Positions 1 to 5,824 of a stretch of 16,789 nt of DNA are shown here, piece by piece (position 1 is the first letter of the stretch; each line of letters starts with the position of its first letter). Under the pieces are notes generated by a model that did no database searches, was not told where the DNA came from, and saw only the letters and a program-made list of their open reading frames with translations. Origin of the DNA: 2-02-FULL-43-11-A sp964477065 (GTDB lineage: Bacteria > Patescibacteriota > Microgenomatia > UBA1406 > HO2-37-13b); assembly GCA_964477065.1 (NCBI GenBank), contig CAYZCU010000021.1, forward strand, positions 1 through 16,789, read 5' to 3'. Made by a program: the position numbers and the translations under genes.

Positions 1-35
1 TCCCTTTTAGAATAAGTCTATGCTACACATACTTA

Positions 36-54
36 GTTGAAGCAAAGCTTCAAA
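36..54. repeat. small inverted repeat (7-bp arms)
   Basis: TTGAAGC at 37-43 and GCTTCAA at 47-53 are perfect complements around an AAA loop. Neither strand has a clear T-run next to the stem, so this is at best a weak terminator or the remnant of one for a gene left of the window. The rest of 1-145 is AT-rich, and I see no gene in it. Confidence 0.35.
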
Positions 55-147
55 ATAACTTTCACATACTGTATCAAAATTGAATAAATACTCTGTGAAA
101 ATCGCGTGCATTGCTTCCTCAAACTCTACTGATTTCTCGAGAGTTAT

Positions 148-160
148 TATACTGTATACT
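148..160 (+). promoter_or_regulatory. tandem -10 boxes upstream of the SGNH-like gene
   Basis: TATACTG occurs twice back to back (148-154 and 155-161). The second TATACT ends 8 bases before the ATG at 169, so transcription would begin at or next to the start codon, giving a leaderless mRNA. I see no convincing -35 box and no Shine-Dalgarno sequence. Confidence 0.5.
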
Positions 161-168
161 GAAAATAT

Positions 169-1161
169 ATGATATCGTATCAGTTCAATCCTGCTGGAGA
201 TGATCGTACGTTTTCTGAGAAACTGCGGGGCATTTTTTCTATCTCACACTCGCCTACTCATGCAGATGTGAATCATCACATGACCCTACTCATCGGTCAG
301 GCAATCTTACTTGTCATGTTAGCGCTCGTTTATATTGGGTTTGAAGCATATACTGTCAAAATTGAGGCGTCAATCGGCAAGATTCCCCGCTCACACGTCC
401 GTGAGATTTCGGACGTGAATAATGTGACGCAAGAAAATGCGGATCTGCCAGATACATCTGTTGTCCTCGGGACACAGACAGTTATACAGCCCACCCCTCA
501 ACAGCCACAACTTCAAAAAAGCTCCTTTGTGATTGCTTTAACGGGTGACGCAATGGTTGAAACAATGGGCACGAACGTGACACCACTGCGCACAGCGCTT
601 AAGGCAAAATATCCGGACACGCGATTTTATATATATAACTATGCAAAAGGGGCTCGCACAGTCACGCAAAATTTGAAGGACTTTCATGAATCACTCAATT
701 ATAAAGATCGGCACTATGAGTCCGTAGACATATTAAAGCCGGACGTGATTATTGTGGGATCATCAGCGTATAATCTTTTTGACCCTCATGATGCCACTCA
801 GCACTGGCTAGACTACACACGACTTGTGCAGGAAGCACAAACGGTCACGCCTCATGTCTACATGCTTGCAGAACCAGCTCCGCTGGGAACTGGTTTCGGT
901 ATTGGCGAAGCAGGCGTGATCTGGGAACCCAACAATGCGTGGGTACACACAGGTCATATCATTGAGCAACTGAACAATGTGCTCGGACTTTCACGGACGT
1001 TACAAGTACCTGTCATTGATGCTTTTTCGCCATCCCTCGATGGCCAGCGTGGCAAACGTGAACTTATTAATACAAGTGATAACATTCATCTTTCAGATGA
1101 AGGCCATGCTTTTGTCGCTCAGAAGATTGTTGAGACGATCAATCTTGAGGAGATTCGATAA
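169..1161 (+). CDS. SGNH/GDSL hydrolase-like membrane-anchored protein, nucleophile replaced
   Basis: This 330-residue protein has a short cytoplasmic N-terminus, one membrane helix at about 38-58, a low-complexity linker to about 116, and then an SGNH-hydrolase-like domain. Motifs seen: block I around G126-D127-A128, G161 in an NYAKGA context (block II position), a GSSAYN segment at 197-202 where block III is expected, and D304-N-I-H307 at block V carrying the catalytic Asp and His. In the family the residue after G-D is the nucleophile serine; here codon GCA gives Ala. The family acts on esters of lipids or cell-wall sugars outside the membrane. This copy may be non-catalytic or use another residue. 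It ends directly against the stop of the convergent gene at 1162. The start is chosen because it lies just after a -10 box. Confidence 0.75.
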   Translation: MISYQFNPAGDDRTFSEKLRGIFSISHSPTHADVNHHMTLLIGQAILLVMLALVYIGFEAYTVKIEASIGKIPRSHVREISDVNNVTQENADLPDTSVVLGTQTVIQPTPQQPQLQKSSFVIALTGDAMVETMGTNVTPLRTALKAKYPDTRFYIYNYAKGARTVTQNLKDFHESLNYKDRHYESVDILKPDVIIVGSSAYNLFDPHDATQHWLDYTRLVQEAQTVTPHVYMLAEPAPLGTGFGIGEAGVIWEPNNAWVHTGHIIEQLNNVLGLSRTLQVPVIDAFSPSLDGQRGKRELINTSDNIHLSDEGHAFVAQKIVETINLEEIR

Positions 1162-1446
1162 TTATCTCTCAACCTTTATATAGCTTGCTCGATGTGCAAC
1201 AGCTGCACCAATGATACTAGCCGTAAGCATTCTAATCATTGTTGATGGACTAGCAGGAGGCTCTGCAGAAGGACCGACAATCCTCATGCAACTATCTATA
1301 TGAGTGCATAAACCTCCCCCAAACATAACTAAGCCACTAACTCCAGTTATCACACCACCGATGAATCCCACACGTTTTACTGTACGTCTAATCTCATTTG
1401 CTGCAGGTTCGGAGATGTGAAATAATTCTTTTCTATCATCTGACAT
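1162..1446 (-). CDS. small two-helix membrane protein with CX5C loop
   Basis: This 94-residue protein matches no family I know. It has a charged N-terminus (1-25), a glycine-rich membrane helix at about 26-46, a short loop holding C47-x5-C53 and a proline-rich stretch (63-68), and a second helix at about 70-86 followed by a basic tail. The two cysteines could form a disulfide outside the membrane. It has its own promoter, and its stop abuts the stop of the SGNH-like gene. The next upstream gene (1480-1791) has the same overall plan, including a CX5C pair between two helices, which suggests related or co-working proteins. Function unknown. Confidence 0.65.
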   Translation of the reverse strand: MSDDRKELFHISEPAANEIRRTVKRVGFIGGVITGVSGLVMFGGGLCTHIDSCMRIVGPSAEPPASPSTMIRMLTASIIGAAVAHRASYIKVER

Positions 1447-1454
1447 ATTTATGG

Positions 1455-1483
1455 AGTATACACCTGTCTTTTTGAGTAATCAA
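1455..1483 (-). promoter_or_regulatory. promoter for the 1446 gene, leaderless
   Basis: Read on the minus strand: TTGATT (plus 1478-1483), a 17-base spacer, TATACT (plus 1455-1460), then 8 bases to the ATG at 1446. This is a near-consensus sigma-70-type promoter whose predicted start site falls on or beside the start codon. Confidence 0.65.
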
Positions 1484-1791
1484 CGGTTCGTTTTATTCCC
1501 ATTCATAAAATAGACAATGTTTCCCGCCACAAGGGCAGCTCCCATTGCTGTGGCAACATCTGCAAATCGTCCATCTTCATATTCATGAGCGATAATTTCT
1601 CTGCGCGTTTCACGAGATATATTACATAACAAATCTCGTGCACAACCCTGTCGAGTCACAGCATTCACCCCCTCATAGATTATTGGAATACCTAATAGAT
1701 TTGCACATATATATAATCCGGCAGTCATGCGTCGTAATTTACGCGCACGTTCGTGACGTCTGAGTTGATATGCGAGATCGGGTTTTGACAT
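1480..1791 (-). CDS. small two-helix membrane protein with CX5C loop
   Basis: This 103-residue protein is of unknown family. A very basic N-terminus (RRHERARKLRR, 11-21) precedes a membrane helix at about 23-43. A loop carries C50-x5-C56 and a charged segment (59-75), and a second helix sits at about 80-96. The positive N-terminus predicts that both ends are inside, with the cysteine loop outside. It stops with TGA, which shows that TGA is a real stop in this genome. The predicted -10 TAAAAT (plus 1799-1804) ends 7 bases before the ATG, so it looks leaderless. It is separate from, but resembles, the neighbouring 94-residue gene. Confidence 0.65.
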   Translation of the reverse strand: MSKPDLAYQLRRHERARKLRRMTAGLYICANLLGIPIIYEGVNAVTRQGCARDLLCNISRETRREIIAHEYEDGRFADVATAMGAALVAGNIVYFMNGNKTNR

Positions 1792-1798
1792 AGGCAGT

Positions 1799-1804
1799 AT
1801 TTTA
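1799..1804 (-). promoter_or_regulatory. -10 box for the 1791 gene
   Basis: The minus strand reads TAAAAT followed by 7 bases and the ATG. No good -35 box was seen. It lies back to back with the plus-strand TAAAAT at 1826-1831 upstream of the tRNA-Ser repeats. Confidence 0.45.
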
Positions 1805-1825
1805 CCATGCCACGTCCTGCTATGT

Positions 1826-1831
1826 TAAAAT
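1826..1831 (+). promoter_or_regulatory. possible promoter for the repeat/tRNA-Ser transcript
   Basis: TAAAAT is preceded 18 bases upstream by TTACCA (1802-1807, 4 of 6 -35 consensus bases). If used, the primary transcript would contain both 62-nt repeat units as a 5' leader ahead of tRNA-Ser(GCT). Confidence 0.35.
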
Positions 1832-1867
1832 ACATACAGATCTATCGAAATTGTACGTGAATTTTTT

Positions 1868-1991
1868 GGAGGCATCGCACAGACTATTGGCCCAGGCCAC
1901 TGTGCACTGCCGAAATGTAAGTTGATGTTGGAGGCGTCGCACAGACTATTGGCCCAGGCCACTGTGCACTGCCGAAATGTAAGTTGATATT
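1868..1991 (+). repeat. 62-bp tandem repeat (2 copies) related to the 5' half of tRNA-Ser
   Basis: Two 62-base units (1868-1929 and 1930-1991) differ at only two positions (A/G at unit position 7 and G/A at unit position 60). The tRNA-Ser gene begins exactly one period later, at 1992. Each unit opens with GGAGGC(A/G)TCGCA, the same 5' sequence as the tRNA, and then shares a TGGCCCA block and GTGCAC with the tRNA D-arm region, separated by extra bases. Each unit can form a hairpin: GCACAG pairs with CTGTGC and encloses TGGC-CCAG-GCCA with a 5-base bulge (in copy 1: 1877-1882, 1888-1899, 1900-1905). There is no anticodon arm or T-arm, so these are not tRNA genes. Confidence 0.85.
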
Positions 1992-2078
1992 GGAGGCGTC
2001 GCATAGTGGCCCAGTGCACAGGTTTGCTAAACCTGCGAGTCTAAAAAGCTCCCATGGGTTCGAATCCCATCGCCTCCG
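1992..2078 (+). tRNA. tRNA-Ser(GCT)
   Basis: A full cloverleaf can be drawn: acceptor GGAGGCG (1992-1998) with CGCCTCC (2071-2077); a four-pair D-stem starting GCAT; anticodon stem CAGGT/ACCTG around loop TTGCTAA with anticodon GCT; a long variable arm typical of class II tRNA-Ser; and a T-arm ATGGG-TTCGAAT-CCCAT. The discriminator is G2078, as is usual for serine tRNAs. CCA is not encoded and must be added after transcription. It reads AGY serine codons. Confidence 0.93.
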
Positions 2079-2117
2079 CAGATACGATATTGACTTTTAT
2101 GGTAAAAGGAGTAGACT

Positions 2118-2483
2118 ATGTCCATGAAAAAAATTGATAGCTTTGTATCAGTGCTCGCCTTATCAGCATCCCTCGCTGGGTGTGGAGAGCGTAGAATCCC
2201 AACTGCACCTAAACCTCATTGCCCTGGTGGTGCACAGGTTGAATCAGACATGACAGGTCCATTTTTTGCTGGCAATCGAAGATTTGATCCAACTGGTCGT
2301 AGAGGACAGTTGAAAATGACGTATGGTGGACAAGCTACGCTTCTTGATGCTGGAAATGGAGTGCAATTCAGAGTATCTACAACTGACCTTCCTCGACGAG
2401 CACAAATACACGATTACCGCATACTAAATGATGCAACTGAATTTGGGACTACAGCACACGTCATTGCTTCCTGCGCAGAGTAA
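2118..2483 (+). CDS. small putative lipoprotein
   Basis: This 121-residue exported protein has a basic start (MSMKK), a hydrophobic core at 8-20 and a lipobox L-A-G-C with the lipidated cysteine at C22, so the mature product should be anchored to the outer face of the membrane. The mature part has only two more cysteines, C35 and C119 near the end, which could form a disulfide. I recognise no domain. Unlike most genes here, it has a good Shine-Dalgarno sequence (AAAGGAG, then 6 bases before the ATG), which decides the start. It lies shortly after tRNA-Ser and converges on the metallopeptidase gene. Confidence 0.7.
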   Translation: MSMKKIDSFVSVLALSASLAGCGERRIPTAPKPHCPGGAQVESDMTGPFFAGNRRFDPTGRRGQLKMTYGGQATLLDAGNGVQFRVSTTDLPRRAQIHDYRILNDATEFGTTAHVIASCAE

Positions 2484-2501
2484 CCTCGACCGTAATCTCC
2501 C

Positions 2502-2960
2502 TTAATCTTCCAACTTCGCATACAGACGATCTACCTCGACATCATCAACACGATGATTGCGTCCCTTATGGGACAACAATGCACCAGAGAAAGTCTTTGG
2601 AATATGGAGAAGTTCATGAATGATTACTTTTCGCTGTTCCTGCAAAGGCAGTTTATCAAAATGTTGCGTCAGCACTTCTATCACGTACGTAGCTTTATAG
2701 CCTGCAGTCATTTGAAAGATTCTCGATAGTCCCCACACGCGTGCATACGCACGAGCCGAACTGCCATCACTGCGCACACAAAATACACGTTCGGTGTCGA
2801 TATGAATCATGTCCAGTTTTTTGACAAGGTCAAGCATCATAGCTCGTACATCGTGTGCATCTTCAAAGTCCCACTTTTCCTTCGGGCGTCCCGGACGTTT
2901 ACGTTTTGTACGAGATGGGGATGATTTCTTCACGTGAGAAAATGGATTCTTAAAAGGCAT
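2502..2960 (-). CDS. putative zinc metallopeptidase (HExxH), phage-metallopeptidase-like
   Basis: This 152-residue protein resembles the short 'putative phage metallopeptidase' type proteins found in archaea and Patescibacteria. The metal site is HELLH at 115-119 (E116 catalytic), with further histidines H131 and H136 in a SHKGRNH segment that may supply the third ligand. The N-terminus is very basic (about 10-30) and contains RPGRPKEK, similar to the core of an AT-hook, so it may bind DNA. There is no signal peptide or membrane helix, which suggests a cytoplasmic protein. It is divergent from the zinc-ribbon gene across 44 bases. The start is supported by TATGAT boxes just upstream. Confidence 0.7.
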   Translation of the reverse strand: MPFKNPFSHVKKSSPSRTKRKRPGRPKEKWDFEDAHDVRAMMLDLVKKLDMIHIDTERVFCVRSDGSSARAYARVWGLSRIFQMTAGYKATYVIEVLTQHFDKLPLQEQRKVIIHELLHIPKTFSGALLSHKGRNHRVDDVEVDRLYAKLED

Positions 2961-2968
2961 ATGCCCCT

Positions 2969-2979
2969 ATCATATCATA
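2969..2979 (-). promoter_or_regulatory. overlapping -10 boxes for the metallopeptidase gene
   Basis: The minus strand reads TATGATATGAT, two overlapping TATGAT boxes (plus 2974-2979 and 2969-2974). The nearer one ends 8 bases before the ATG at 2960. This is consistent with a leaderless mRNA. Confidence 0.45.
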
Positions 2980-2991
2980 GTTTTTCACCTG

Positions 2992-2997
2992 TATAAT
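2992..2997 (+). promoter_or_regulatory. -10 box for the zinc-ribbon gene
   Basis: A perfect TATAAT lies 7 bases before the ATG at 3005. No Shine-Dalgarno fits in that space, so the mRNA is probably leaderless. It forms a divergent promoter pair with the metallopeptidase gene. Confidence 0.6.
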
Positions 2998-3004
2998 CAA
3001 TGAT

Positions 3005-3718
3005 ATGCATTGTCCGAATTGCAAGCACATACTGACACTTGTTGAGCTTGAAAATGTTCAGGTTGAGCATTGTAATAACTGTGGTGGAACACTCTTTGAG
3101 GCAAATGAAATCAATCGGACGACTCAAAAAGACGCACAGCGCCTCAGCATGATGAAGCTCTCAGATGTCCTATCAGGTGGCGACAAAGTTTCCCCCCGAG
3201 ATGGCTCTCTCCTGACACGTATCGACTCACCCTCTATCCCCCAACACGTAACGCTCCTTCAATCTAAATCAACGGGCGAGATTTTTGCGTTTGCAGATGA
3301 TTTGCTCGCATTCAAGGATGCGCAAGATGCAAAGGTCGCCTACTACAGGTCATGGAAAATCCCTATGCCTCAAATCTCTCAAGTTATGGTCTTTTCATTT
3401 GCCATACTTGCTTCCGCAGGCCTTGCCTATTTCGCAAGTTTACTCAGCCAACCCCAAACTCGATCCACACAAGCACAAACTCTCTGCGAAGGGGGCATCG
3501 GGCAAGTCAAGCTCGAAAGTGGCCATGTTGTCTCATGTACGACCCTACTTGACCTCAAATGCGCTCTGAAAGCTACCTGCCAGGACGGCACAGAGCTCCC
3601 GCTCACCTGTTCTGACAAAACCTATTTCACGACGGCACCTGCATCATGCACACATGTTCGCTTCACATATACTGATGGGACAGATAGCCTGTCAACAACA
3701 CTTGAAGAGCTTCGCTAA
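3005..3718 (+). CDS. zinc-ribbon, single-pass membrane protein with cysteine-rich outer domain
   Basis: This 237-residue protein starts with a TFIIB-type zinc ribbon: C3-x2-C6 and C23-x2-C26 in a CNNCGGTLFE context, a fold common in small bacterial zinc-finger proteins. A soluble middle part (about 40-115) is followed by a membrane helix at 126-148. A C-terminal domain then holds six cysteines (161, 178, 186, 192, 202, 215), which suggests three disulfides on the outer side. The plan is therefore a cytoplasmic zinc ribbon linked to an external disulfide-rich domain. I do not know its function. A sensor or an assembly factor is possible, but that is a guess. Confidence 0.65.
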   Translation: MHCPNCKHILTLVELENVQVEHCNNCGGTLFEANEINRTTQKDAQRLSMMKLSDVLSGGDKVSPRDGSLLTRIDSPSIPQHVTLLQSKSTGEIFAFADDLLAFKDAQDAKVAYYRSWKIPMPQISQVMVFSFAILASAGLAYFASLLSQPQTRSTQAQTLCEGGIGQVKLESGHVVSCTTLLDLKCALKATCQDGTELPLTCSDKTYFTTAPASCTHVRFTYTDGTDSLSTTLEELR

Positions 3719-3762
3719 TCTCACCTCGATCGAGCTTGCGCACAATGCGGAGAATCATATAC

Positions 3763-4701
3763 CTATAGGGGTATTTTCTTGCGTAGTTGTATGCTAAAGT
3801 CCTGCGGGAAAAACCAAAGCTGTTTGTCAGATATAAGCTCCTGCGTCTGCGCATGCATAATCTTGAGCTGAAACCAGCGAGCCACAGACTCACCTACATC
3901 TCCCAGCCATGACCCTGTACGAGTATCAGGAAGCATACACACCTCATTCCTCTGATGACGCCACCCAGCCTTATCTATCTGACTGCTGAGTTCGACATTT
4001 GGAAAGTACTCCTGCACCCAGTTATTCGCTTGAATAAACGATGCGTATGCCTCTCCCCGCATCATCACTGGTCGCATCTGGACAACCTCATGTGCTGTAT
4101 AAAGGTTTCTTCGGTCATGAGATATCTCAACGGCATTTTCATCAAAAAATAAATTCAGGCAAATCTTACCAGCATAGTGACCCTTTTGCACATCTTGGTA
4201 CTTTCTGTGTCTTCCGATTATTTTAGCAATACAGACTGCACTGATGCGACTTAACCACATACGCCCGGGGGCACTTATGATGAATATATCAAGATCATCA
4301 TCGTGCGTTGCATTGTTCATAGCACATGAACCAGAAATACCCACAAGCCGTATCCATGGGATCCATTTTATCAATTTGAAAAAGTATGCGTTTGAAGTAA
4401 CAATATTTTGAGTATTGATCGCTCTATCAGTCCGAATATCATCATATATACCATGCCCCCCCAGGGCATATTTGTCAGTATTTTTTAGCCTAACAAACTT
4501 TTTTTCCTCAACAGCTCTACGAATAAGCCTTGAAACTTCCTTAAGTGAGGATGCCACAGGAAGGAAACACCACAATTCATACGCAGTCACAGGATATGAG
4601 AAGTGACTAAAGTATGTAGCAACTGCAATGACATCCTTGAGGCTTGCACGAGCCCTGCGACTCCGTGATGCGTGCTTGAGAACTGAGCCTAACTTAGGCA
4701 T
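3763..4701 (-). CDS. nucleotidyltransferase-domain protein
   Basis: This 312-residue protein carries a polymerase-beta-type nucleotidyltransferase core: G124-S125, then D134-D135-D136-L-D138, matching the GS...DxD signature in which the paired Asp residues (136 and 138) bind metal. The first about 90 residues look like a winged-helix segment (YPVTAYELW, then a helix-turn-helix-like stretch). The substrate cannot be deduced. Relatives transfer nucleotides to small molecules, RNA or proteins. Its start overlaps the end of the upstream glycosyltransferase gene by 8 bases, so the two are co-transcribed and probably translationally coupled. This suggests a role in surface polysaccharide or glycolipid metabolism. 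Confidence 0.7.
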   Translation of the reverse strand: MPKLGSVLKHASRSRRARASLKDVIAVATYFSHFSYPVTAYELWCFLPVASSLKEVSRLIRRAVEEKKFVRLKNTDKYALGGHGIYDDIRTDRAINTQNIVTSNAYFFKLIKWIPWIRLVGISGSCAMNNATHDDDLDIFIISAPGRMWLSRISAVCIAKIIGRHRKYQDVQKGHYAGKICLNLFFDENAVEISHDRRNLYTAHEVVQMRPVMMRGEAYASFIQANNWVQEYFPNVELSSQIDKAGWRHQRNEVCMLPDTRTGSWLGDVGESVARWFQLKIMHAQTQELISDKQLWFFPQDFSIQLRKKIPL

Positions 4702-5464
4702 GAAATACGTGATGTAACTTTTCTTTGAGAACGAGGCCTACAAAAGCCCCAAGTCTCAGCTGACGGCGCCAGCGCCAAGGCTGAAGAATCAGCCTATACA
4801 GCCACTCGAAGCCCATCTTACGGACAAAGGCAGGTGCTCGGCCTACATCGCCTGCGAGAAAATCAAATGCACCACCTACACCTGCGCACACTATTCCCTG
4901 CAATTGAGTTCGGTGTGCGTATATCCACTTCTCTTGAGCAGGAGATCCAAAGGCAAAGAATATGATTTGTGGCTTCAGCTCAGCCACTATTGAGAACAGG
5001 TTTTCCTCCTCCGCGCGGGTAACGTGCGATATATCCTCAATACCTTGAAAGCCAAACACATTTGAACCTGATTTTTTGTCCCGATAGCAGTCAGCGAGTC
5101 TCTCTGCTACATTTCCTTTTCCACCGATTAACATAACACGAAAGCTCCGGAATGAAGGGTCTGTGAGTACGGTATGCACGAGGTCTACCCCAGTGAACCG
5201 TTCACCGACCGTGATACCAAGCACTTTGCCCGCTACAACAACCCCTATGCCATCGACAATATGCATTTGGCTTGTCAAGACAATCTTTTTAAACTCAGGA
5301 TCTGATTGCATCTGGACGCAAATTTCAGGGTTAACAGACTGTATGACAAAATTTCCTTTGGGGTTTGAGAGGTACTTTAGAATATTCTCTCGGCTCTGCT
5401 CATGCGAAAGGTTTTCAAAGGGAATCTCAAAGAGATTTTTATCAGTTGTGGAAGTTTTTTTCAT
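4694..5464 (-). CDS. WecG/TagA/CpsF family glycosyltransferase
   Basis: This 256-residue protein is the usual length for the family (GT26), which moves N-acetylmannosamine or a similar sugar from UDP onto an undecaprenyl-linked acceptor at the inner face of the membrane, in teichoic-acid or exopolysaccharide synthesis. Motifs: N45-PE, the catalytic-Asp region IVDGIGVV (D71), V109-MLIGG, GSPAQEKW (173-180), GVGGAFDFLAG (195-205), RAP (209-211), and the C-terminal EWLYRL...P..R..R segment that binds membrane and acceptor. It heads a two-gene unit with the nucleotidyltransferase. There is no Shine-Dalgarno; the ATG is preceded by AT-rich sequence. Confidence 0.88.
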   Translation of the reverse strand: MKKTSTTDKNLFEIPFENLSHEQSRENILKYLSNPKGNFVIQSVNPEICVQMQSDPEFKKIVLTSQMHIVDGIGVVVAGKVLGITVGERFTGVDLVHTVLTDPSFRSFRVMLIGGKGNVAERLADCYRDKKSGSNVFGFQGIEDISHVTRAEEENLFSIVAELKPQIIFFAFGSPAQEKWIYAHRTQLQGIVCAGVGGAFDFLAGDVGRAPAFVRKMGFEWLYRLILQPWRWRRQLRLGAFVGLVLKEKLHHVFHA

Positions 5465-5705
5465 ATAGGTTTAATCATTAGTCACACATAGCTCACATAT
5501 AGATGTATTTTGTTCACATTATTACAGCTTTTTATTGACTTCTCTAGCGATCTATAATACGCTTTACTTTTTATTTTTATGCTATTTATGATATGTCTTA
5601 TATAAGTAATCTATGAGCTCCTCTGAAGCCTCACTCAATCACACCATCCCACCTCTCATTTCCCTCACATGCCCTACCGCACCAATACTATCGGCCAAAC
5701 TCTTG
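5465..5705. other. AT-rich intergenic region upstream of tagA-like gene
   Basis: No convincing gene was found here. It should hold the promoter of the minus-strand glycosyltransferase gene, but I could not choose one -10 box. On the plus strand there is a TTGACT (5535-5540) and a TATAAT (5553-5558), but they are only 12 bases apart and nothing recognisable follows except an eight-codon ORF at 5579. The part nearest the tRNA (5610-5700) is C-rich on the plus strand and shows no clear terminator. Confidence 0.4.
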
Positions 5706-5777
5706 TGTTCTCGGTAGGAATCGAACCTGCATCTGTCGCTTAGGAGGCGGCTGCTCTATCCATTGGGCTACGAGAAC
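5706..5777 (-). tRNA. tRNA-Arg(CCT), with three C.A stem mismatches
   Basis: Read on the minus strand from 5777: acceptor GTTCTCG/CGAGAAC is perfect, the D-loop contains GG, the anticodon loop CTCCTAA gives CCT, the T-loop is TTCGATT and the discriminator is A (5706). CCA is not encoded. Each of the other three stems contains exactly one C.A opposition: D-stem 12-23, anticodon stem 28-42 and T-stem 50-64. In all three the C is on the 5' side. All invariant loop bases are present and a good -10 box sits just upstream, so the gene looks expressed, but it could be decaying or rely on A+.C pairs. Confidence 0.85.
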
Positions 5778-5784
5778 TGCTTAT

Positions 5785-5790
5785 ATTATA
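5785..5790 (-). promoter_or_regulatory. -10 box for tRNA-Arg
   Basis: The minus strand reads TATAAT, 7 bases before the 5' end of the mature tRNA at 5777. The -35 region has no clear match. Initiation would give an almost unextended 5' end. Confidence 0.6.
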
Positions 5791-5824
5791 ACCCCAAACC
5801 CGCATCCTGGCGACACATCGACAC

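Noticed and set aside
1868..1991. CRISPR-like array or additional tRNA genes
   Set aside because: There are only two units with no spacers, and they lack anticodon and T-arms, so neither interpretation holds.
1825..2019. Minus-strand 64-residue reading frame across the tRNA-Ser repeats
   Set aside because: Its sequence simply repeats with the 62-bp unit, it overlaps a real tRNA and it has no ribosome site or promoter.
5706..5777. A tRNA on the plus strand at this site
   Set aside because: The plus strand folds well but lacks the T-loop and D-loop signatures and has wrong stem lengths; the minus strand has all landmarks.
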